Part shown: positions 1-5,915 of the stretch, in pieces
How positions within the stretch are numbered: position 1 is the stretch's first letter
Layout: each line of letters begins with the position of its first letter
Assembly (NCBI GenBank): GCA_030611395.1
Contig: JAUWPX010000057.1
Location: forward strand, 1 to 7,693
Source of the DNA: Bacteroidota bacterium
Lineage (GTDB): Bacteria > Bacteroidota > Bacteroidia > Bacteroidales > VadinHA17
Length of the DNA: 7,693 bases
Direction: 5' to 3'
The notes under the pieces: model-generated
Seen by the model: only the letters and a program-made list of their open reading frames with translations
Database searches by the model: none
What the model was told of the DNA's origin: nothing
Made by a program: the position numbers and the translations under genes

Positions 1-888
1 CCTCAAAACAAGAAAATTGGTGAGAGCTGGGAAATTTCGGGATTCAAGGATAATATTTCTATTGTTTCAAATGGACAACTGGCAGGGAATAACCTGCAGG
101 AACTGGTTGAAATATATATGAGTGAGCTGGTTGGAGATAAAGTTTTTGAAAAATTCGGAATCGAATTTCCACTGCTTGTTAAGTTTATAGATGCCAACGA
201 AGTATTATCTATCCAGGTACATCCGGGTGACGAACTTGCCGGCAAACGACACAATGAATGCGGCAAGACTGAAATGTGGTACATTATTCAGGCTGATAAA
301 GATTCAGAAATAGTCACAGGATTTAAACAAGAAATTAATAAGGAACAATACCAAAAATATTTTCGGGAAGGTCATTTAAACCAAATCCTGAATATTGAAA
401 AAGCTAAGGAAGGAGAGGCGTTTTTTATTCCCGCGGGAAGGATACATGCTTCCGGGAAAGGTATACTCCTTGCCGAGATACAACAAACTTCAGATCTCAC
501 TTATAGAATTTATGACTGGGACAGAAAAGACGAAAATGGTAACAGCAGGGAATTACATACTGAACTTGCACTTGATGCAATAGACTTTTCCACATATAAT
601 AATTACAAAAACCCTTATAAGAAAACGAAAAATCAATCAGTATCTATCTTAGAATGTAATTATTTTCATACAAACTTATTAGATTTTAACCAACCCATAG
701 AAAAAGACTATTCTCTGATTGATTCGTTTATTATCATTATGTGTCTGAAAGGCGGCTTGTTATTACATTACAAGAATGATAAAGAACTGGTAAACCCTGG
801 AGAAACTGTTTTGATACCGGCATCATTGGATAACGTAATCTTTGAACCCCTTGGTGAGTCAAAAATTCTTGAAGTATTTATTCCATAA
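1..888 (+). CDS. manA: Mannose-6-phosphate isomerase, class I (5' end missing)
   Basis: This cytoplasmic zinc enzyme interconverts mannose-6-phosphate and fructose-6-phosphate, linking glycolysis to mannose use and GDP-mannose supply. The reading frame is open from base 1 and already encodes the family's N-terminal 'KIGESWEISG' stretch. The ATG at 118 is therefore internal, and roughly 30-35 residues lie upstream of the window (inferred from usual family length). Of 295 visible residues, the expected zinc ligands are present: Gln72 and His74 in 'IQVHPGDE', Glu91 in 'KTEMWY', and His149 in 'AGRIHASG'. The 'AEIQQTSDLTYRIYDWDR' block, also typical of the cupin core, follows. The C-terminal part (about 195-295) reads as the second, degenerate cupin domain. 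The stop is TAA at 886-888, with 64 bp before engB. The family call is firm. Strict specificity for mannose-6-P is by homology. Confidence 0.93.
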   Translation, partial: PQNKKIGESWEISGFKDNISIVSNGQLAGNNLQELVEIYMSELVGDKVFEKFGIEFPLLVKFIDANEVLSIQVHPGDELAGKRHNECGKTEMWYIIQADKDSEIVTGFKQEINKEQYQKYFREGHLNQILNIEKAKEGEAFFIPAGRIHASGKGILLAEIQQTSDLTYRIYDWDRKDENGNSRELHTELALDAIDFSTYNNYKNPYKKTKNQSVSILECNYFHTNLLDFNQPIEKDYSLIDSFIIIMCLKGGLLLHYKNDKELVNPGETVLIPASLDNVIFEPLGESKILEVFIP

Positions 889-952
889 CCGGAAATAATT
901 ATAATGGAATGAGGGAATGTGAAGTTTATAAACAAAAAACATATAGTATACA

Positions 953-1558
953 ATGATCATTAAGGATGCAAAATATATAAAAAGTAGTGCGAAATTGAAT
1001 CAGTGCCCGCCGCCTGATTACCCGGAATATGCATTCACCGGCAGGTCGAATGTTGGCAAATCATCGCTTATAAATATGCTCACAGGCAGGAAAAAACTTG
1101 CCAAAATATCATCAACTCCGGGAAAAACAAGGACTATTAATCACTTCCTTATAAATGAAAGCTGGTATCTTGTTGACCTTCCGGGGTACGGATATGCAAA
1201 AATTTCAAAGGATATTAAAGAACAATGGAATAAAACAACAACAAACTATATTTTGAAAAGGGAGAATCTGATGTGCTTGTTTGTACTTATTGATTCACGT
1301 CACCCACCGCAAAAAAAAGATCTTCAGTTTATTGAACTACTTGGACATAACAAGGTTCCTTTTGTTATAGTTTTTACAAAAACTGATAAACTTTCCGAAA
1401 CCGAATTAAAAAAGAATACTTCTAATTATGAGAAAGAATTATTAAAGTTTTGGGAATTTCTTCCCAACAGTTTTAATTCCTCAATAAAGAAAAAGCTTGG
1501 GAAAAATGAAATTCTTGACTTCATTGAAGAAACCAACAAAAATTTATGGAGTTTGTAA
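953..1558 (+). CDS. engB: Ribosome biogenesis GTP-binding protein EngB (YihA/YsxC)
   Basis: EngB is a TRAFAC-class GTPase needed for late assembly of the 50S ribosomal subunit, acting in the cytoplasm. The 201-residue product has normal family length and all G motifs in order: G1 P-loop 'GRSNVGKSS' (residues 30-38), G2 with Thr in 'SSTPGKT' (53-59), G3 'DLPGYGYA' (75-82), G4 'TKTD' (142-145), and a G5-like 'SS' with downstream Gly (176-183). The 'TPGKTRTINHF' and 'PGYGYAK' wording separates EngB from Era, Der and Obg. The ATG at 953 gives the usual short N-terminal extension before the G1 loop. No Shine-Dalgarno is visible and the leader is A-rich. It follows manA by 64 bp in the same direction, and I could not find a good promoter in that gap, so readthrough from manA is possible. 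Essentiality is known for other bacteria, not shown here. Confidence 0.96.
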   Translation: MIIKDAKYIKSSAKLNQCPPPDYPEYAFTGRSNVGKSSLINMLTGRKKLAKISSTPGKTRTINHFLINESWYLVDLPGYGYAKISKDIKEQWNKTTTNYILKRENLMCLFVLIDSRHPPQKKDLQFIELLGHNKVPFVIVFTKTDKLSETELKKNTSNYEKELLKFWEFLPNSFNSSIKKKLGKNEILDFIEETNKNLWSL

Positions 1559-1593
1559 ATAGCAACTCCTAACCTTACTCAACTTTAGTTCAG

Positions 1594-1630
1594 TTTAGTT
1601 ACATTAAATAAAAAGAGATTATTAACTTTA
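1594..1630 (+). promoter_or_regulatory. Possible Bacteroidota-type promoter for prs
   Basis: TAACTTTA (1623-1630) resembles the phylum -7 element TAnnTTTG, lacking only the final G, and ends 31 bp before the prs ATG. Upstream, two copies of TTTAGTT (1584-1590 and 1594-1600) repeat with a 10-bp period, but neither sits well as a -33 TTTG at the usual 19-21 bp spacing. The -33 half is therefore weak and the call is tentative. Confidence 0.3.
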
Positions 1631-1661
1631 CATCATTCAAAAATCAATCAAATTAAAAACA

Positions 1662-2600
1662 ATGGATGGTAAACCTCCTCTTAAGTTTTTTTCAGGCAGA
1701 GCCACACGTTACCTGGCAGAGAAAATTGTTAAAAGCTTTGGTAATGAATTGGGACAAAGCTCCGTAATGGAATTCAGTGATGGTGAATTTCAACCCTCAT
1801 TTGAAGAATCTGTAAGAGGATGCAAGGTTTTTATCATTCAATCAACTTTTCAACCTGTAGATAATTTGTTCGAACTATTAATGATGATTGATGCTGCCAA
1901 AAGAGCCTCTGCATACAATATCGTTGCAGTACTTCCCTATTTCGGGTTTGCGCGTCAGGACAGGAAAGACAAACCACGTGTCTCTATAGGAGCTAAGCTT
2001 GTAACAGATCTTCTTACTACTGCCGGAGTTGATCGCGTAATGACAATGGATCTCCATGCTGATCAAATTCAGGGATTTTTCAATGTTCCGGTTGATCATA
2101 TCTTTGCTTCATCACTTTTTGTTCCCTATATTAAAGATCTTAATCTTGATAACCTGGTAATTGCAGCACCGGATATGGGTGGAACTAAACGGGCAAATGC
2201 TTATTCCAGGTTTCTGAAATGTGAAATGGTTATTTGTTATAAGCTAAGGAAAAAAGCGAATTACGTAGATGAGATCCAGGTAATTGGTAATGTCAGGGAT
2301 AAAAATATTGTTATTGTTGACGATATGGTTGATACTGCAAGAACTCTCACTTTAGCTGCACAGATGATGGTAGACAAAGGTGCAAAAAGTGTCCGTGCAG
2401 CTACAACACATCCTGTCCTCTCTGGTGATGCTTATGAAAAAATCGAAAACTCACCCATCAAAGAACTCCTCGTAACTGATTCGATACCTCTGAAACAGGA
2501 ATCAAAAAAGATTAAAGTAATCTCCGTAGCTGATGTTTTCGCTGATGTAATTAACAAAGTTTACAATTATCAGTCAATAAGCAATAGTTTTATACAATAA
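1662..2600 (+). CDS. prs: Ribose-phosphate pyrophosphokinase (PRPP synthetase)
   Basis: Prs transfers pyrophosphate from ATP to ribose-5-phosphate to make PRPP, the precursor for purine, pyrimidine, NAD, histidine and tryptophan synthesis. The 312-residue product has class I length. It shows the N-terminal 'FSGRA' loop (10-14), the 'RQDRKDKPR' ATP-binding region (98-106), a full PRPP-synthetase signature beginning 'DLHADQIQGFF' (130-140), 'PDMGGTKRA' (170-178), and Lys194 at the position of the catalytic lysine. The PRPP/ribose-5-P loop is 'DDMVDTART' (220-228). Position 227 is Arg (codon AGA, 2340-2342), where Prs proteins I can recall from E. coli, B. subtilis and other Bacteroidota have Gly. 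The rest of the protein is intact. The ATG at 1662 has an A-rich leader and a possible -7 box upstream. The gene stands between engB and rplY, the latter with its own promoter-like element. Confidence 0.96.
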   Translation: MDGKPPLKFFSGRATRYLAEKIVKSFGNELGQSSVMEFSDGEFQPSFEESVRGCKVFIIQSTFQPVDNLFELLMMIDAAKRASAYNIVAVLPYFGFARQDRKDKPRVSIGAKLVTDLLTTAGVDRVMTMDLHADQIQGFFNVPVDHIFASSLFVPYIKDLNLDNLVIAAPDMGGTKRANAYSRFLKCEMVICYKLRKKANYVDEIQVIGNVRDKNIVIVDDMVDTARTLTLAAQMMVDKGAKSVRAATTHPVLSGDAYEKIENSPIKELLVTDSIPLKQESKKIKVISVADVFADVINKVYNYQSISNSFIQ

Positions 2601-2605
2601 GTTAT

Positions 2606-2613
2606 TATATTTG
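2606..2613 (+). promoter_or_regulatory. Bacteroidota -7 element of a promoter for rplY
   Basis: TATATTTG matches TAnnTTTG at every fixed position and is followed by a C run, giving the 'TATATTTGCCCC' look common before translation genes in this phylum. It ends 41 bp before the rplY ATG and begins 5 bp after the prs stop. No good TTTG is seen about 20 bp upstream, where the prs coding end lies, so the -33 half is missing or degenerate. Confidence 0.55.
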
Positions 2614-2654
2614 CCCCCCGTAAAAAATCAGCCACACAACCAAATATTAGTATA

Positions 2655-3380
2655 ATGAAAACAATTGAGTTAAAAGGTACTATAAGAAAAGATACAGGTA
2701 AAAAATACTCCCGACTATTAAGAATGGAAGAAAAAGTACCTTGTGTAATGTATGGAGGCAAAGAGAATATTCATTTTTCTATGCCAGAACTTAGTTTTAA
2801 AGACATTGTATATACACCAAATGTATATCTTCTTAAATTTGAAATAGAAGGAAATAATCATGATGCAGTTATCAGAGAAATCCAATTTCATCCGGTAACT
2901 GATAAAATTATCCATGCTGATTTTAAAGAATATCATCCCGATCAACCTGTAATTATTAATCTCCCGGTAAAGATTGTTGGTGAATCAATTGGTCTGAAAG
3001 CCGGAGGAAAGCTACGTATAAGAAGAAGAATCCTTAAAGCAAGAGGGCTTACTAAAGATTTCCCTGAATATATTGAAATTGATATTACTGATCTTGATAT
3101 TGGTAATACAATCAGGATTGAAGACCTTAAAATTGAAGGATTGGAATTTCTCGATGCTCCAGGATCAATGATTGTATCAATTGTTTCAGCCAGAGTTATC
3201 TCAAAAGCTATGCTTACTGCTATTGAAGATCTTGAAGCCAAAGAAGCTGAAACCAAAGAAGCTGTAGCAGAAACTGTTGAAGGAGAAAAAGCAGTTGAAG
3301 ATAAAGAAGCTGTTGAGGGTGATGAACAAGAAGGAGAAAAGCCGGAAGAAAAAGACCAGAAAAAAGGAGAATCTAATTAA
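2655..3380 (+). CDS. rplY: 50S ribosomal protein L25, general stress (Ctc) type
   Basis: L25/Ctc (TL5 family) binds 5S rRNA in the central protuberance of the large subunit. The 241-residue product is the long two-domain form. The N-terminal 5S-rRNA-binding beta-barrel (about 1-92) includes 'VPCVMYGG' (28-35), 'IREIQFHPVTD' (73-83) and 'HADF' (87-90). The C-terminal TL5 domain (about 95-187) starts around 'LPVKIVGESIGLKAGG' and carries an Arg-rich 'RIRRRILKARG' segment. The last 51 residues (191-241) are a low-complexity tail with about 17 Glu and 4 Asp against 8 Lys. It is probably disordered and repeats 'KEA.E' and 'EGEK' units. Glu-rich tails are common in Ctc-type L25, but length and sequence vary. 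An own promoter-like element lies upstream. Pth follows after 17 bp, so the two are probably cotranscribed. Confidence 0.95.
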   Translation: MKTIELKGTIRKDTGKKYSRLLRMEEKVPCVMYGGKENIHFSMPELSFKDIVYTPNVYLLKFEIEGNNHDAVIREIQFHPVTDKIIHADFKEYHPDQPVIINLPVKIVGESIGLKAGGKLRIRRRILKARGLTKDFPEYIEIDITDLDIGNTIRIEDLKIEGLEFLDAPGSMIVSIVSARVISKAMLTAIEDLEAKEAETKEAVAETVEGEKAVEDKEAVEGDEQEGEKPEEKDQKKGESN

Positions 3381-3397
3381 TCTAATAATTTCCTGTT

Positions 3398-3964
3398 TTG
3401 AAATTTCTGATCGTTGGGTTAGGAAATTTTGGCGATGAATACCATCGTACCCGCCATAATATCGGATATGCAATCCTGGATGCAATATCTGATTTGAATA
3501 ATACCACTTTTCAGGATAAAAGATATGCTTTCAGGGGAGAATATAAATACAAAGGACGTACTTTTGTCCTGATAAAGCCTACAACCTACGTAAATCTTAG
3601 CGGCAAAGCCGTAAACTACTGGTTACAAAAAGAAAAAATACCCGTTGAAAAACTTTTAGTCTTAACCGACGATATCTCATTACCTTTCAGATCACTTAGA
3701 TTAAGACCTGCAGGCGGGGATGCCGGTCATAACGGCTTAAATAATATTTCAACTATTCTGGGACACAATAATTATGCCCGCCTGCGGTTTGGTATTGGTA
3801 GTGAGTTTAGCAAAGGAGCTCTGGTAAATTATGTTTTAGGGAAATGGACAAATGAGGAAGAAAAACAACTCTCCGAACTGGTAAATAAGTCTGTTGAAAT
3901 TATCCAGAGCTTCGGCACGATTGGAATTAAAAGCACTATGAACCTTTTTAACCGGAAAAAATGA
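3398..3964 (+). CDS. pth: Peptidyl-tRNA hydrolase, TTG start
   Basis: Pth cleaves the ester bond of peptidyl-tRNAs that drop off the ribosome, releasing tRNA for reuse. The 188-residue product has normal length and the bacterial Pth1 active site: Asn10 in 'VGLGN', His20 in 'TRHNIGY', Asn66 in 'TYVNLSG', Asp92 in 'LTDD', and His111-Asn112 in 'AGHNGL'. The start is the TTG at 3398-3400. The encoded '(M)KFLIVGLGN' is where family members begin, and an in-frame TAA at 3383-3385 leaves no upstream ATG. An internal ATG start would remove the conserved N-terminus. The gene begins 17 bp after the rplY stop, too close for a separate promoter to be evident, so it is probably translated from the rplY mRNA. 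The weak start codon may limit its expression relative to L25 (inference). Confidence 0.95.
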   Translation: MKFLIVGLGNFGDEYHRTRHNIGYAILDAISDLNNTTFQDKRYAFRGEYKYKGRTFVLIKPTTYVNLSGKAVNYWLQKEKIPVEKLLVLTDDISLPFRSLRLRPAGGDAGHNGLNNISTILGHNNYARLRFGIGSEFSKGALVNYVLGKWTNEEEKQLSELVNKSVEIIQSFGTIGIKSTMNLFNRKK

Positions 3965-4000
3965 TTCCGGCTGACACTATTTCACTTACTTGATCTATTT

Positions 4001-4032
4001 TTTGATTTCACCAGCTTGATTTTGTATTTTTC
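4001..4032 (+). promoter_or_regulatory. Bacteroidota-type promoter for the S4-domain gene
   Basis: A TTTG (4001-4004) is followed after exactly 20 bp by TATTTTTC (4025-4032). This fits the phylum pattern TTTG-N19-21-TAnnTTTG except for the last base. The -7 box ends 29 bp before the ATG at 4062. This is the best two-part promoter candidate in the window, but the T-rich surroundings raise the chance of a fortuitous match. Confidence 0.5.
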
Positions 4033-4061
4033 AGGTCACTAAAAACTTAATATAAACATAA

Positions 4062-4451
4062 ATGGTAACTGACGGGGAAAAAGTCAGGTTTGATAAGTGG
4101 CTTTGGGCAGTAAGATTTTATAAAACTCGTAGTATGGCAGCTGCAGCCTGTCGTAAAGGGAAAGTCATTATAGATAATATGCCTGTAAAGCCTTCCGCGA
4201 ATGTTTCATTAGATGAAATTATTAATGTTAAAAAAACACCTGTTATCTTCACCTACAGGATAAAAAAAATACCACTGAAAAGGCTATCAGCAAAACTTGC
4301 CAAAGAATGTTTTGAGGACTTAACCCCGCAAGAAGAATCTGACAAGTTAAAAGTTAAAGAATTACCCGGATTCGGCTACAGAAAAAGGGGGGATGGCCGC
4401 CCTACAAAAAAAGAAAGAAGAATTATTGACAAGTATAAAGATCCTTTGTAA
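4062..4451 (+). CDS. hslR: S4-domain RNA-binding protein, Hsp15 (HslR) family
   Basis: The 129-residue basic protein has an N-terminal S4 RNA-binding domain (about 8-70), beginning with the family signature 'RFDKWLWAVRFYKTRS' (9-24) and continuing through 'CRKGKVIIDN' (30-39). A Lys/Arg-rich C-terminal tail follows, with 'GDGRPTKKERR' (110-120), also typical of Hsp15-like proteins. In E. coli, Hsp15 is heat induced and binds free 50S subunits that still hold a nascent chain-tRNA, helping to recycle them. Size and architecture match that family (E. coli about 133 residues). The ATG at 4062 leaves seven residues before the S4 motif, as expected. The gene lies 97 bp after pth with its own promoter candidate. 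S4 proteins also include pseudouridine synthases, but no catalytic domain is present. The exact ribosomal role in this organism is inferred. Confidence 0.88.
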   Translation: MVTDGEKVRFDKWLWAVRFYKTRSMAAAACRKGKVIIDNMPVKPSANVSLDEIINVKKTPVIFTYRIKKIPLKRLSAKLAKECFEDLTPQEESDKLKVKELPGFGYRKRGDGRPTKKERRIIDKYKDPL

Positions 4452-4496
4452 CTACTCATTTACTCATTTCTTCATTTTAAGTCACAGATAATTTTA

Positions 4497-4504
4497 TATC
4501 TTTC
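4497..4504 (+). promoter_or_regulatory. Possible -7 promoter element for the acyltransferase gene
   Basis: TATCTTTC (4497-4504) fits TAnnTTTG except for its last base and ends 25 bp before the ATG at 4530. A TTTT at 4475-4478 lies 18 bp upstream and could serve as a poor -33. The stretch just before it contains the pyrimidine-rich direct repeat 'TACTCATT' (4453-4460 approx., repeated once) of no clear meaning. Confidence 0.38.
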
Positions 4505-4529
4505 CACCTGTTTTTAAAAATTTGTTTCT

Positions 4530-5915
4530 ATGAGCATTAAGAATATTGAAAGATGGTCTTTTAGGTACAGTTTTCTTAAAAAGTGGATGACGCTTTGGCA
4601 AAATAACGTCTTTTATAAAAAAATAATTGTCCTGAATAAAGAGAACATACCCCAAAGTGAACATCTGATATTTGCACCAAATCACCAAAATGCTTTAATG
4701 GATGCTCTTGCTGTTGTCACTAACCTGAAAGGACAGCCGGCTTTCCTGGCACGATCAGACATTTTTAATAAACCCTTTATAGCCAATCTCTTATATCTGT
4801 TCAAGATGTTGCCTGTATACAGAATCAGGGATGGTATTGACACTATTGGAAATAATGAAAAGACCTTTGAAAAAACCATTGATGTTATCAGAAACAAGAA
4901 CGGACTGATAATACTTCCTGAAGGGAACCATTCAAAATTCAGACGACTCCAGGTTCTAAAAAAAGGAATATGCCGTATAGCTTTTCAATCGGAAGAATCC
5001 ACGAACTTCAACCTCAACATAAAAATTATTCCTGTTGGACTCGATTACAGCAGTCACCAAAAAATAAGAAGCACATTAGTTATTAAATTCGGCAAACCTA
5101 TTGAAGTCAGGAAATTCAAAGAATTATATCTCGAAAATCCTCAAAAGGGGATGAGAGCATTAAAGGAAGAGATAAGTGACAGGATAAAGGAACTAATGTT
5201 GCATATTGAAACCAGCCAATATTATGATCTTTATAATAGAATCAGGCTCATTTATGGCAGTAAAATGGCTAAAAATCATGGAATTAATGAGTATAAACAA
5301 CCTTTAGCTCTTGAACTGGATCAAAAAACCGTTAATGTCCTCAATAAATACCACGATAAATTCGAAAACGGACTGGATAATTTGAAAGAAAAGGTTGAAC
5401 AATTCACACAATTGAGCACAAAGCTAAATATTGACCACCAGGTTCTTGAAAAAGGACAATCATCATTGATCAATCTATTAATTAAAAGTCTGGCTGCTCT
5501 GTTATTCCTGCCGGTTTTTATATATGGTTTTATTAATAACTTCCTTCCATTCTATATCCCTGAACGGCTTTCGGGAATATTCAACGACAAGCAGTTCCAC
5601 AGTTCGATAAAATTCGTCCTCTCAATGTTACTTTTTCCAATATTTTACCTGCTTCAGACACTCCTGGTGTCTTTTCTTCCTTTATCAGGTTTTTATACAG
5701 CAGGATATTTTCTAAGCTTACCGGTATCCGGAGCCTTTGCTTTTTATTATTCAAACAGTGTAAAGAAACTCATAACAGGCTGGAGGGTTCTCTTACTTCA
5801 TACCAGAAAAGACAAGCAATTATTATCCTTGTCAGATATCCACAATTCTATAATTACGGAAATGGATGAAATTTTTTCCTGGTTCAGGAAACAGGAAGCC
5901 GGCACTACCGCCTAA
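4530..5915 (+). CDS. PlsC-type phospholipid/glycerol acyltransferase with C-terminal membrane segments
   Basis: This 461-residue protein has an N-terminal LPLAT (PlsC-like) domain, about residues 30-215, that likely transfers an acyl chain to a glycerophosphate-type or other lipid acceptor at the inner membrane. Visible blocks are 'PNHQNALMD' (50-58), with the catalytic His52 and Asp58, then 'ARSDIFNKP' (74-82), 'LPEGNHSKFR' (129-138, the usual PEGT/EGxRS block) and 'IIPVGLDY' (166-173). The His-Asp pair is spaced HX5D rather than the common HX4D, with the 'NHxNALxD' wording I associate with the larger glycerol-3-phosphate/dihydroxyacetone-phosphate acyltransferase-like branch. After a charged, probably helical linker (about 215-310), three hydrophobic stretches follow near 320-342, 361-384 and 388-408. 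The acceptor cannot be decided from sequence: lysophosphatidate, glycerol-3-phosphate, or an amino-acid lipid precursor are all possible. Its stop directly abuts the stop of the convergent dipeptidase gene. Confidence 0.88.
   Translation: MSIKNIERWSFRYSFLKKWMTLWQNNVFYKKIIVLNKENIPQSEHLIFAPNHQNALMDALAVVTNLKGQPAFLARSDIFNKPFIANLLYLFKMLPVYRIRDGIDTIGNNEKTFEKTIDVIRNKNGLIILPEGNHSKFRRLQVLKKGICRIAFQSEESTNFNLNIKIIPVGLDYSSHQKIRSTLVIKFGKPIEVRKFKELYLENPQKGMRALKEEISDRIKELMLHIETSQYYDLYNRIRLIYGSKMAKNHGINEYKQPLALELDQKTVNVLNKYHDKFENGLDNLKEKVEQFTQLSTKLNIDHQVLEKGQSSLINLLIKSLAALLFLPVFIYGFINNFLPFYIPERLSGIFNDKQFHSSIKFVLSMLLFPIFYLLQTLLVSFLPLSGFYTAGYFLSLPVSGAFAFYYSNSVKKLITGWRVLLLHTRKDKQLLSLSDIHNSIITEMDEIFSWFRKQEAGTTA

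Noticed and set aside
118..120. ATG at 118 as the start of the isomerase gene
   Set aside because: The frame is open back to base 1 and encodes conserved family residues there, so this Met is internal.
2942..3485. Two - strand open frames (2942-3256 and 3201-3485) opposite rplY/pth
   Set aside because: They lie antisense to well-supported genes, are Ser/Ile- or Phe-rich as expected from the complement of Glu/Lys-rich coding sequence, and match no family I recognise.
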